Assembly (NCBI RefSeq): GCF_003286085.1
Contig: NW_020825487.1
Coordinates: forward strand, 62,001-126,000
Origin: Drosophila persimilis
Lineage: Eukaryota > Arthropoda > Insecta > Diptera > Drosophilidae
DNA length: 64,000 bases
Reading direction: 5' to 3'
A program made the translations under genes and the position numbers. The notes below the pieces were generated by a model. The model saw only the letters and a list, made by a program, of their open reading frames with translations, ran no database searches and was not told the DNA's origin. The number at the start of each line of letters is the position of its first letter. Position 1 is the first letter of the stretch. Below, one piece after another: positions 1 to 9,715 of this stretch.

Positions 1-608
1 ATACCGAGCCTAGTTAATTGCATACCTAGTTCTATATCTTCGATATATTCTGTGAAATGTTGTAGATTGAATATCAAAATTTCTATTTGTTGATTCCTGT
101 CTTTTTCTTCATTTAGTTTGTTTATAACGTTTATTCCGCTATTAACTGCATCTATTACCAAATTTAGTTCATTCATTTGAATGCTATGGCTGGCTAAATT
201 TTCTATTTTTTGTTCCAAATCTACTTTATCTTCCTGATCTAGTGTTCCAAAGAGATATTTGTAGGCTGTTCCTACTATATTGATTAGGCCTCTTTTATTT
301 CTTTTGGTTATTTTTAGCCCGTTCATTTCTCTTTGCAATTTGTCTACTAGATATTTTATTTGGATTATGTCCTGGAATTTAGTGGCTTGCCTTAACAAAT
401 TTTGGTATAGTTCTTCGGTTTTAGTTACATTAACAGTTAGATAATGGTATTCGTAATTGATAGGTATGTTGATCGATCCAGTTTTGAATATCATATATCC
501 GTTTTGGGATTTTATAGAATTTATTTCTATGTTTTGGCCCTGTGCCATTACGATGGTAATTATGAGGAAGATGAGGATTTTAATTGTGTTGAAGTTCGCC
601 GATTCCAT
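1..608 (-). CDS. env: Errantiviral envelope glycoprotein, N-terminal part (runs off window)
   Basis: The frame opens with ATG at 606-608 on the minus strand and has no stop to the left edge (about 202 codons seen). The first 23 or so residues form a hydrophobic signal peptide. At 288-302 there is a basic R-x-K-R furin-type cleavage site followed by a glycine-rich hydrophobic stretch, the arrangement of the fusion peptide in insect errantivirus Env. The start overlaps the end of pol by 29 bp in another frame; in this family Env is made from a spliced RNA. The transmembrane anchor would lie left of the window, so integrity cannot be judged. Confidence 0.8.
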   Translation of the reverse strand, partial: MESANFNTIKILIFLIITIVMAQGQNIEINSIKSQNGYMIFKTGSINIPINYEYHYLTVNVTKTEELYQNLLRQATKFQDIIQIKYLVDKLQREMNGLKITKRNKRGLINIVGTAYKYLFGTLDQEDKVDLEQKIENLASHSIQMNELNLVIDAVNSGINVINKLNEEKDRNQQIEILIFNLQHFTEYIEDIELGMQLTRLG

Positions 609-1614
609 TAACTTCCTCGGTTTCTCTGGAATTATTATATTTGCTTCTATTAGATTTCTTCTTTTTCTTGAATTTTGATTTATAATGAGTTATTTTCCTA
701 CCCCTATTCTTTTCTTCATAATGTTTTTCGTCTACCTGTCTAATTTCACCCGTCCTTTTGAAAGGATTTGTTACCTTAGACTTAACTAGAGGCGATAGTT
801 TATAGCGGGTATCTACTTCATACTCTATGCGGTTTTTATTTAATTGAGTGATTTTATTCACTTTATTTAGTTGTGTGTCATAATCAGGTGAGCCTGCATA
901 AATGAATATATCAGCTGGTGTCCTATTTGTTGTATTATGTTTGGTTTTATGATTATAAGTATAAAGAATTAATTCAAACTTCGTGAATCTATCTTCTGTG
1001 TTATCCTCGCTAGATATTATTCTTAATTTTTCATTTACTGTTTTATGAAATCTTTCTACGTCAGATATTCCATTTTTGCTGGAAGTGATCTCTATTTTGA
1101 CGTTTTCCGCATTCAGCCATGCTTGCAATGCTGTGCACATAAAAGCTGAATCTTTATCGGCTTTGATTTCAATTGGTTTGCCCATCTCGTTAAAAACTTT
1201 CATGATGGCTCTTTTTGCTTCTAACCAGTCACGACTTTTTACTTCTACAAGAGTGGCAAACTTCGAGTATACGTCAATACATGATAGGAACTGTTGGTTA
1301 CCAACCATATAGAAATCCATGACGTATTTCTCTCTGATGTTCAGTATTTCCGGTGTAGTTTCGAATGCCAACTTCGTATTTCTATGCTCTGTTTTGGCAA
1401 TATTACAAGTAGGACATTCGTTTATGATGTTTTGGATTAGTTTTTGATAATCCGGGTAATAGTATTTTCCCCTAAACCAATTGACGGTTTTCTCTATCCC
1501 TGGATGGAGTAAGCCTTTATGATTCTTTAATATGGTTTCTTTAAATTCAGCGTAATTCTGAATATCTAGGAGTTTCGTGCTTGATTTAATAGCTTTGGTT
1601 ATATTGTTAGAATT
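580..1614 (-). CDS. pol: Errantivirus Pol, 3' portion: integrase
   Basis: This is the second half of the split pol gene. The open frame enters at the insertion junction (1614), passes a CxxC (around 1397-1411) that closes the HHCC zinc domain, then the DDE integrase core with D near 1316 and D-S-A near 1150, and E in the G-x-S-D-x-E-R-F motif near 1065. It ends at 580 with a basic C-terminal tail. The 5' portion is at 11968-14188. The apparent Met at 1369-1371 is internal. No frameshift is visible, so the only lesion is the large insertion. Confidence 0.85.
   Translation of the reverse strand, partial: NSNNITKAIKSSTKLLDIQNYAEFKETILKNHKGLLHPGIEKTVNWFRGKYYYPDYQKLIQNIINECPTCNIAKTEHRNTKLAFETTPEILNIREKYVMDFYMVGNQQFLSCIDVYSKFATLVEVKSRDWLEAKRAIMKVFNEMGKPIEIKADKDSAFMCTALQAWLNAENVKIEITSSKNGISDVERFHKTVNEKLRIISSEDNTEDRFTKFELILYTYNHKTKHNTTNRTPADIFIYAGSPDYDTQLNKVNKITQLNKNRIEYEVDTRYKLSPLVKSKVTNPFKRTGEIRQVDEKHYEEKNRGRKITHYKSKFKKKKKSNRSKYNNSRETEEVNGIGELQHN
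1611..1614. repeat. Target-site duplication AATT, left copy
   Basis: AATT lies immediately before the 5' LTR and again at 11968-11971 immediately after the 3' LTR. Counting it once restores the errantivirus pol reading frame exactly, which fixes both ends of the inserted element. Confidence 0.9.
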
Positions 1615-3866
1615 TGTAATATTCGACGCTTGTCGTGCCGTTTATTTGAATTATGAACGGCTAACTCCCAAAATTACAGCCTAAAACTAGGCAGAAAAAA
1701 AAAAAATTCGAGTTGCAGAGCTTGTGAGCTTTAACCATACATAGAGTATCAGCTGTTTTGCGACCAAGTGGCAACACTAAGATATGCAATTTTTCTGCTT
1801 TGCACTATATTTCATTAAATATTGCTGTGGCTGGATTCTGTATAACAGAAAAAGACCATAGAAGGTGTGGAAAAAACGTGGGTTGCTGTACCTAGTAGTC
1901 CCAGCCTCTGTCTTTTTTACCTCGTGGCCGTCAGAGTGACCGGCAGTGAAAAAAGAAGTCTGCTTGAGCTGACCCAGTTCTCTAAACAAGGTCAAGCCCA
2001 AAGTCAAAGCCTAGTGCAAGTGCCAAGTGCGGCTCAAAGTGATCATTGAATTTGAGTGGACGCGCCAGTTATATATCGCCAATACTGGGGCAGCCGTTCG
2101 ACCATTTGGAAACGAGCGCCCCCAGTGTATCAACATTTTTCGAAACAGTGGTGCAATTCTGTTGAGGTAATTATCCACCCAGCTGCAGCGACCCGTTGAA
2201 AAATGTTCTGTTCTTTCCGTGTAGGATTAGCACCACTAGTATCTACGTATTGAAACGCTGGTCTAGAAGATACGGATTGGTTATTCCCGGAGACCTCTTG
2301 GCCACGTGCCCGTACCACCGTTCGGTAGCCGAGGGCATGGACTTGCTCCTCAAGTAAACCCGATCGGTGTGCTCTGCAATCTTCGCCTGGACACGTTCGA
2401 CCCATGGGGATGAGCTGAGTGACTCTTCAAATAACCCAGTCCCCCCCACGAGCAATCCAGTGTGCGAGGGTACCTAACCTCACGCCGCAGATGGACCGCG
2501 GTCATTGACCCCTGGCATCGGAAGCAGCTGATGTTACCTGCGCCCGGTACAATCGTGTGCCACCTTCAGACCTCGAGTAGGAACTCGGTCTCCAGCCGGG
2601 AAGCATCGAACCCGCATCGGATTTAGTTATATTCTCTATCTTTCTTTCGAAATTAGACCCGATATGCGAAACCCTGTTTTTTTTATCCGCTTTCTGTCTA
2701 ACAATGTTCTTTTGATACGGCAAAAATGTGCAAAAGCCAAGTAAATACGGTATAAACCAAAAGGGAATTCCTGTCCATGGGCTAAGTCGAACTTGAACAA
2801 ATGAGTAGTGTATTAATACCAATTATTTTTACAGTTTTTGATTTTGGTTGCCACGCATTCATCTCATCATCTATGCAGATACTCATCACAATCACACACA
2901 TCATCATACTCATCCACCCATCAAATCACCTCATCCAACACACAACGAAAGATCTTTCTGCGTGGGAGTCAAAGTTATTAATCGTGTCGTAAGTGATTAT
3001 AAAAAAAAAAAAAAAACAAGTAAGCCATCTGAAAAGAATGAATGTGCGGTAACTATTCGTTGGTCTTCAACCATGATCACGGTTTTACACACGTAGTACT
3101 CATGCCTTTAAACGACTTTCCATATACCCGATTTTCGTCTGGTTTTGGCACTGCCCAAGTACCGTAATGACATATGACGTTTCCTTGTTCATATGATGAA
3201 CACGTACCTATTTCTTGCCTTTATCTATACCTACTACTAATCATTTTTATAGATTTAAGAACCTTATACGCTACCTCGCCCCTATGATACTCTTAATACT
3301 AGTAATACCCTATAAATGTAAGACGATACCGAATAGCAGGCTTATATTAGGGACTAGATCCTATTAGCGTTAGGTTTGATAGGAGTTTAAATGAAGAATT
3401 ATGGATTGTTTAAATAAAGTAGTTTTGGAAATGAACCGTGGCTAAATAGATTATATCGGAACCATGCAACCTCGAAAAACGGAGATGTGACCCACCGCAG
3501 TCTTTGTTGGAGGGATCCTGACGATTAATAGGTGGCCCTGAAGGATCATGGTAGGGTGGGCGTTCTCGCCAATGGGCGATACCGCAGCCGACAAAGATCT
3601 GACCGGTGATCTTCTTCGTTCGCGTGTACATGCTGATCTGTCCCTTTGACCCCCCTGTATCCCGTGTCCTAGTATCCTTTCCCTACTCGTACGCGATTTT
3701 TTTTTATAAATTCTTATCTCGACCATTTGCCAGAGCTATAAATGGGTAGTAAAATTTCCTCCATGCCCACACCCCGCCGACCAGAGACAAAAGCCGAAGC
3801 CAGCGCGTACTTCCTACTCCCGTTTACTTATCATCAGCTCCTCGACCCTGTACGTTGTATGCTACA
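1615..3866 (+). repeat. 5' LTR (2252 bp) of the Ulysses-like element
   Basis: Direct repeat of 9716-11967, starting TGTAATATTCGACG and ending GTATGCTACA. It carries an A16 run near 3001 and no long conserved ORF; the short ORFs inside it occur identically in the other LTR and have no recognisable domain, so I treat it as non-coding regulatory DNA. The length is about five times that of most fly gypsy-type LTRs. Confidence 0.95.
3735..3744 (+). promoter_or_regulatory. Possible TATA box in the 5' LTR
   Basis: CTATAAATGG lies about 125 bp before the LTR end, a plausible distance for transcription to start inside the LTR. The same sequence is at the matching place in the 3' LTR. No initiator was tested, so this is suggestive only. 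Confidence 0.35.
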
Positions 3867-4858
3867 GGTAAAGACAAATTTTAAATGGCAATTGGTTCGA
3901 AAAGTCTGTCACGATTTTATGGCAGGGTTTCTTAAAGAATTTGTAAATTTGGCGCCCAACGTGGGGCCCTTCTTCGGCTTGCCCCGACCAAGAAAGTTTT
4001 ATAAAGTCATCAACACCAATGCGAGCTGCATCTCAATGCAGTGGCACAAGACTTATTCCTTCATCCATTAATTCCCAACAGATATACATGGTCGTGCATT
4101 GTCTGGGTGATTGACTTCGAGTAGCTGGATTGCGTAGCAGTTTCTAAAAGACTTTAAAGCCCCGCGCTCGAGGTTAATCAAATTACTAGGCATAGTAACG
4201 AACCTGTAGTATCTGGCCGGATAGGCCACTCCGCTAAATAGCGCGTTCTAATGTTTCGGTCGGATTTAGGTTTCAAAGTGGATTAGCTCTACTGCCTACC
4301 CACCAAGATGGGAGCGTGTTGTTTGGGGGATGAACTTGTCCATACCGTTGCTGATCATTGTCTGCCGTTTTGGCCTGGATCAGGTTAGTCAGTGGTTTAG
4401 AGCTACGGCCTGCCCGCGAACGAAGGCAATAGAATCGGAGATGGTATATTTCCTGGGTCAGCATAACCTTGTCTTCTTCTTCAGTTTTTCTATTGTTGTT
4501 CCGTTTTTTTTGTTTGACAGACGTAGGTGGAATGGCTCTACTGTATTGTGGTTCTGGACGACCTACAGTTTTTGCGACCTACAGTATAAGTAGAGGGCCA
4601 TCGGTTTGTCAGGGTTTCGGATTGCTCGGATATCCGTCAGTGGTGTAGAACTACCGAACGGTCCCAGTTCATCCGATGACTCATTGTACTGATTGTTGAT
4701 TGTTAATAATATCACCAGAGTCAGTGGGGGACACACTCCTATTAGACGAATGTTGCATGGTTTCCGAATTTTGTGGATACAGAGTAGATATATCGATCGT
4801 TAAAAGTTAATAATCGAGAGTAGAAAAGAAAATCATATATTAGTAAAATTAGGATAGG
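3867..4858 (+). other. Untranslated leader between 5' LTR and gag
   Basis: This 992-bp stretch has no credible gene. It contains the tRNA-Lys primer binding site, placed 83 bp from the LTR instead of next to it, followed by sequence expected to hold packaging signals. Short ORFs here lack recognisable domains. Confidence 0.7.
3950..3967 (+). promoter_or_regulatory. Primer binding site, tRNA-Lys type
   Basis: TGGCGCCCAACGTGGGGC matches the complement of the 3' end of tRNA-Lys(1,2) at all 18 positions. Osvaldo/Ulysses elements are known to use tRNA-Lys. It lies 83 bp downstream of the LTR end, whereas a PBS normally abuts the LTR. Confidence 0.8.
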
Positions 4859-6418
4859 ATGTCATTGGATTGGAGTTTTGACGAGATTGATCAAAACGAC
4901 CATTCCGATATTATCTGTTGTATTTGCGTAAGACAGGTAGAATATCGGACACAGCTTTTAAGAACAAGTTGTAACCACGTATTTCATTTAGTGTGTTTTA
5001 ATACGAGAAAAGGTGAAAAGACCGTGTGCCCGGCGTGCAACAAGCCCCTACAATCATCTGCTCCTAGCTTAGCTGAGGAATTAGCCGTAGCGCAGGCGTC
5101 CGCCTCGAACGTAGAGTCTTCTCAGCTTCGAATGAGAACCAGATCACAGCGTGTGACAGCAGGTCCAGCTGCGAATACTGAAAATTTACCTTCCGTTGGT
5201 CCAACTGAAGTCGGTGTACCAATCATGCCAGTTCAGAGTAGCGAGCCAGCGAATGAAGCAAGCCCAGGCTTGGCTCAAATGGCACAGGCGTTGACGGACG
5301 CTATGGGTCAAATCGGGTTGTTGTCTCAAGCCATGACTCAAATGACTCAGACTATGGAAATAGGATTCCAACGTTTGGCAAGTCCAACGGTACAGCCGCC
5401 GAATGACCAAGCTGCTGGATCTTCACAGCCTAGTGGAGAAAATCAAACCTTCGAACAGTTGTTCCAAATACCAACTCGAGAGTCCGTAGGTGCCCCGATA
5501 AATCAGGCTAATGAGTCTAATGTCTCGGTAACCCCATGGGGATCCCAACAGATAGCGGGACTACGACCAGATAGGATTGGACAAATAATCGCAGGATGGA
5601 AGGTGCGGTTTACCGGAAATTCGTCCATGTCGGTGGAAGATTTCATATATCGGATAGAAGCGCTAACCAAGCAGACCTTAGAGGGTAATCTCGATCTAGT
5701 GGCCAGAAACGCCATTTATTTATTTGAAGCCAGTGCGAGCGAGTGGTTTTGGCGTTACCATAAAAGCGTACCATCCGTGACCTGGCCGCAGCTAAGTACA
5801 GCCTTAAAAACTCGATTTAGAGATGGGCGTACCGATCTGGAAATTCGTACGGCAATAGTGCAACGAAAGCAGAAGCCGCACGAACTATTTGATACATTTT
5901 ACGAAGCCATTGTAACCTTGTCCGACAAACTAGTCAACCCCATGTCCGAAATGTCGCTGTTGGAAGTGCTAAAGTCGAATCTCTTGGCCGATATCCAACA
6001 TGAAATTTTATACATTCCCATTCTGTCAGTAGCACAATTGCGCAACATAGTGCGTACTCGCGAACGGTTTTTGCAATCAGTGGCTAAGCCTATGGGCAGC
6101 GCTGAGCCGAAGCGTAATCCTATACGACGACAGGTGCATGAAATTGTGGTACAGACAGACAAGGAAGGCGATGAGGTCGATGAAACAGAACAGCTAGATA
6201 TCGCTGCAGTAACCCTTTCCTGTTGGAACTGTGGTTGTCAGGGGCATCGGTATCAAGACTGCGTAGGTGATCGCACCGTCTTTTGTTACGGCTGTGGCAA
6301 ACGGGATACGTATAAACCGTCGTGCTCTAGGTGCAACGATCCAAAAAACTCGTCAAGCCGTGCACAATCGACAGGTGCACGCAAACCAAACAGTTCGAAA
6401 GCAACGAACACCATTTAA
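4859..6418 (+). CDS. gag: Gag polyprotein with N-terminal RING-H2 finger
   Basis: 519 residues. Residues 20-60 fit the C3H2C3 RING-H2 pattern exactly: C20, C23, C38, H40, H43, C46, C57, C60. A low-complexity Q/S/P linker follows, then the capsid-like region (about 240-410) and zinc knuckles near the C-terminus. The first, CWNCGCQGHRYQDC near 454-467, is canonical CCHC; in the second, near 479-492, the histidine is replaced by threonine. Gag packages the genomic RNA in cytoplasmic particles; a RING domain would suggest ubiquitin-ligase activity or partner binding, which is inference. The start is the ATG preceding the RING. The end overlaps pol by 88 bp in the -1 frame. Confidence 0.9.
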   Translation: MSLDWSFDEIDQNDHSDIICCICVRQVEYRTQLLRTSCNHVFHLVCFNTRKGEKTVCPACNKPLQSSAPSLAEELAVAQASASNVESSQLRMRTRSQRVTAGPAANTENLPSVGPTEVGVPIMPVQSSEPANEASPGLAQMAQALTDAMGQIGLLSQAMTQMTQTMEIGFQRLASPTVQPPNDQAAGSSQPSGENQTFEQLFQIPTRESVGAPINQANESNVSVTPWGSQQIAGLRPDRIGQIIAGWKVRFTGNSSMSVEDFIYRIEALTKQTLEGNLDLVARNAIYLFEASASEWFWRYHKSVPSVTWPQLSTALKTRFRDGRTDLEIRTAIVQRKQKPHELFDTFYEAIVTLSDKLVNPMSEMSLLEVLKSNLLADIQHEILYIPILSVAQLRNIVRTRERFLQSVAKPMGSAEPKRNPIRRQVHEIVVQTDKEGDEVDETEQLDIAAVTLSCWNCGCQGHRYQDCVGDRTVFCYGCGKRDTYKPSCSRCNDPKNSSSRAQSTGARKPNSSKATNTI

Positions 6419-9400
6419 TAGACGTTTCGACAGTTCCATTACTCCCTGACTTAAAAAAACTCCCAGACATTCCTTCACCCACTTGTATTTTACCCCCAAG
6501 TGAGGACCGAATTCCATTACCGACTCGATCTCGAAAGCGATTGCTCCAATATCGGCAAACTGTCAAAACCGAGCGCTCTAACGTATTGGCGTCAGTCGTT
6601 AATACGTCTAAGGACTGGCGACCCTATGCGGAAGTCACCGTACTGGGAAGGACGCTCAGTGGACTGATGGACACCGGTGCATCCATAAGTTGCATAGGTG
6701 GGAAGTTTTCGGCCGACCTGGTTCAGAATCCGAACCAGATCAAGCCTGTGAGAGCAGCAGTACGTACGGCGGATGGGCAGAGCCAGCCAATAATTGGCAA
6801 GGTCACCACCGAAGTGGGTTTTCAAGGCCAGAAGAAAGTCTTGAAATTGTTTGTAGTCCCATCCTTGGCGCAAGACCTATATCTAGGCATAGACTTCTGG
6901 TCTCGTTTTAATTTGTTACCTGCTTTTCTAGCCAATAAATCATCCAGTCCAGAGGTGTCAAGCTTAGCATTTGATAGTACGTTACATGTGTGTTTGTCGA
7001 AGCATCAGCAAGCTCAGTTAGCAGAGACGGTCAACTTGTTTCCCTCCTTTGCGAAGCAAGGTCTGGGAAAAACCGGCTGGTTGTCGCACGATATTGAAGT
7101 GGGCAGCGCAAAGGCAATAAAGCAACGACATTATGCTGTGTCTCCAGCCGTTGAAAAGCTAATGTACGTAGAGGTAGACCGAATGTTAGCTCTTGGAGTA
7201 ATCGAAGAATCCGATAGCGCATGGTCGTCACCCGTGGTCCTCGTTCGTAAACCGGGAAAGGTGCGATTATGCATCGACAGTCGGAAACTGAACGAAGTCA
7301 CTGTTAAGAACGCTTATCCCATGCCATTGATCGATGGCATTCTCAGTCGGCTTCCTCGAGCTGAGTTCATTTCAAGCATCGATTTGAAGGATGCCTATTG
7401 GCAAATTCCGCTGGAAGTAAGCGCTCGTGAAAAAACGGCGTTTACCATCCCAGGGCGCCCGTTGTATCAGTACACGGTCATGCCCTTTGGGTTGTGTAAT
7501 GCACCCCAAACGATGTCCAAGTTGATGGATAAAGTGATACCGCCATCTCTACGAAATGAGATATTTATTTATCTAGACGATTTGTTGGTGATCTCTGAAT
7601 CCTTTGAGCAGCATATTCAAGTCCTCAATGTCCTGTCTGCCCGATTACGCGAAGCTGGTCTGACCATAAACGTGGAGAAGTCCAAATTTTGCCTAAAGGA
7701 GATCAAATACCTAGGACATATTATAGGCAACGGAACGATCCAGACAGATGTTGAGAAGGTCCAAGCGATTCAAGAGTTTCCGGTCCCCCGATCCGTGAAA
7801 CAAGTCCGTAGGTTCTTAGGTCTCACTGGTTGGTACCACAAATTCATAAAAAATTATGCGGGTATCGCAGCGCCAATCTCAGATACACTTAAGAGCAAGC
7901 GAAAATTTGAATGGACCGATGAAGCACAGAACGCGTTCGATTCCTTAAAATCACAGATGTGTAACGCTCCTGTGTTGCACAGTCCCGATTTTACCATTCC
8001 TTTTTCAATCCATTGTGATGCGAGTCACACAGGAGTGGGTGGTGTCCTGATGCAATCAGATGAAGATGGCAACGAGGTACCCATCGCTTTTATGTCACGC
8101 AAATTGAACCAATGTCAACGTAATTATTCCGTAACCGAAAAAGAGTGTTTGGCAGCGGTCATGTGCGTCAAGAAATTTAGAGCGTATGTAGAAGGGCATC
8201 AGTTTTCCATTATTACCGATCATGCCTCATTAAAATGGCTGATGTCACAGGCTGACCTAAACTCGAGACTAGCTCGATGGGCCCTGAAACTGCAAGGCTT
8301 CACCTTTAAGATTTTTCATAGAAAGGGTAGTCAGAACATCGTTCCGGATGCCTTATCACGAGTGCATACCGAAGACTTATCGTATATTGGCATTGATAGC
8401 CTAGTGGACCTTCAATCGGAAGCGTTTAAATCCACTGACTATCAGGAACTCATTGCGAAAATTCAAGCTAATCCAGATCGTTTACCTGATGTAAAAGTAA
8501 TGGATAACCTTCTGTATCGTCGAGCTGAACACGCCACTGGTGAGCAAATTAGTGACGACATGTGCTGGAAACTGTGGGTTCCCAGAGCTCTGGTGACAGA
8601 AGTGCTTAAACAAGGCCACGAACATCCCTTAGCTTCTCACAGTGGGATCAATAAGACGCTAGAACGAGTTCGACGCTTCTATTATTGGCCAAATTTAGTG
8701 GGCGATGTAAAAGCTTTTATCAACAATTGCGAAGTGTGCAAATGTTGTAAGCACCCCAATCGTCCTCTACGTCCTCCAATGGGCAAAGCAGGAGAGACCT
8801 TTCGGCTATTTCAGAAACTTTACGTCGATTTTCTAGGTCCGTACCCCCGAAGTCGATCTGGAAATATAGGCATTTTTGTAGTACTCGATCATTTTTCTAA
8901 ATTTCCTTTCCTAAAAGTGGTAAAGAAATTTACGGCGGATGCCGTAATTCGGTTCATGGAGGAAGACCTGTTTCATTGCTTTGGAGTCCCGGAAGTGATA
9001 GTGTCAGATAACGGTGTTCAATTCAAGTCACACAAGTTTAATGATCTGTTAGCGAAATACCAAATTCGACATTCGTACACCGCCGCCTACGCTCCCCAAA
9101 CCAATGCCTCAGAGCGGGTAAATCGCTCAGTACTCGCTGCTATCAAAGCGTACATTAAGCCCGATCAATCCAATTGGGATGAGCAGATTAGCTTCATTAC
9201 TTGTGCGTTACGGTCCAGTGTGCATGCAGCCGTCAAAAGTAGCCCATATCGTGTTGCTTTTGGCCAAAACATGATTACTGGCGGTTCCACTTATCAACTC
9301 CTACGAAACCTCAGTATGTTGGAGGACCGAACTGTGGTATTTGATCGCGACGATTCCTTCGAGCTAATTCGCAAGACCGCTGGAGAAGCAATGAAACAGC

Positions 9401-9642
9401 AGCATGTTCGAAACGAAAATATCTATAATCTTCGAAGCCGAGAAGTAAACTTTCAAGTGGGTCAAGAAGTTTATAGACGAAATTTTGATCAGAGTAGTTT
9501 TGTGAAAGGCTTTAATGCGAAACTGGCACCTACGTTTCGGAAAGCCCGCATTAAGAAAAGACTCGGGAACAGCTACTATGAGCTGGAAGACTTCCAGGGT
9601 CGCTTTATAGGTAAATATCACGCAAAAGATATTAAACAATAA
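6331..9642 (+). CDS. pol: Pol polyprotein: protease, reverse transcriptase, RNase H, integrase
   Basis: An open frame of 1103 codons beginning just after an in-frame TAG at 6328-6330; translation is expected by -1 frameshifting from gag, not from its first codon (GTG). Domains in order: aspartic protease with D-T-G-A near residue 113; RT with catalytic Y-L-D-D near 413; RNase H with HCDAS near 570; integrase with HHCC zinc domain (about 766-803) and DDE core (D in YVDFLG near 831, D in SDNG near 891, E in the S-E-R motif near 927). All catalytic residues are present and there are no internal stops. The stop is 73 bp before the 3' LTR, leaving no room for env. Confidence 0.95.
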   Translation: MQRSKKLVKPCTIDRCTQTKQFESNEHHLIDVSTVPLLPDLKKLPDIPSPTCILPPSEDRIPLPTRSRKRLLQYRQTVKTERSNVLASVVNTSKDWRPYAEVTVLGRTLSGLMDTGASISCIGGKFSADLVQNPNQIKPVRAAVRTADGQSQPIIGKVTTEVGFQGQKKVLKLFVVPSLAQDLYLGIDFWSRFNLLPAFLANKSSSPEVSSLAFDSTLHVCLSKHQQAQLAETVNLFPSFAKQGLGKTGWLSHDIEVGSAKAIKQRHYAVSPAVEKLMYVEVDRMLALGVIEESDSAWSSPVVLVRKPGKVRLCIDSRKLNEVTVKNAYPMPLIDGILSRLPRAEFISSIDLKDAYWQIPLEVSAREKTAFTIPGRPLYQYTVMPFGLCNAPQTMSKLMDKVIPPSLRNEIFIYLDDLLVISESFEQHIQVLNVLSARLREAGLTINVEKSKFCLKEIKYLGHIIGNGTIQTDVEKVQAIQEFPVPRSVKQVRRFLGLTGWYHKFIKNYAGIAAPISDTLKSKRKFEWTDEAQNAFDSLKSQMCNAPVLHSPDFTIPFSIHCDASHTGVGGVLMQSDEDGNEVPIAFMSRKLNQCQRNYSVTEKECLAAVMCVKKFRAYVEGHQFSIITDHASLKWLMSQADLNSRLARWALKLQGFTFKIFHRKGSQNIVPDALSRVHTEDLSYIGIDSLVDLQSEAFKSTDYQELIAKIQANPDRLPDVKVMDNLLYRRAEHATGEQISDDMCWKLWVPRALVTEVLKQGHEHPLASHSGINKTLERVRRFYYWPNLVGDVKAFINNCEVCKCCKHPNRPLRPPMGKAGETFRLFQKLYVDFLGPYPRSRSGNIGIFVVLDHFSKFPFLKVVKKFTADAVIRFMEEDLFHCFGVPEVIVSDNGVQFKSHKFNDLLAKYQIRHSYTAAYAPQTNASERVNRSVLAAIKAYIKPDQSNWDEQISFITCALRSSVHAAVKSSPYRVAFGQNMITGGSTYQLLRNLSMLEDRTVVFDRDDSFELIRKTAGEAMKQQHVRNENIYNLRSREVNFQVGQEVYRRNFDQSSFVKGFNAKLAPTFRKARIKKRLGNSYYELEDFQGRFIGKYHAKDIKQ
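6343..6349 (+). promoter_or_regulatory. -1 ribosomal frameshift heptamer
   Basis: A AAA AAC in the gag frame (codons AAA 6344-6346 and AAC 6347-6349) is a canonical X XXY YYZ slippery site. It lies 13 bases after the stop that opens the pol frame and 67 bases before the gag stop, so it sits inside the only window where a -1 shift would make Gag-Pol. Confidence 0.75.
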
Positions 9643-9708
9643 ATCGTATCAAGCACTCCAAGTGTGGATCACGCTTTGGTTAGCAAGACCCCAAAGTGTG
9701 ATTTCAGC

Positions 9709-9715
9709 GGGGGGG
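9709..9715 (+). promoter_or_regulatory. Polypurine tract (plus-strand primer)
   Basis: Seven G residues directly abut the TG of the 3' LTR, the usual position of the polypurine tract that primes plus-strand synthesis. Confidence 0.75.

Noticed and set aside
1777-3726. Several ORFs of 60-110 codons in the Ulysses-like LTRs
   Set aside because: Identical in both LTRs, on both strands, without domains; long LTRs give such ORFs by chance.
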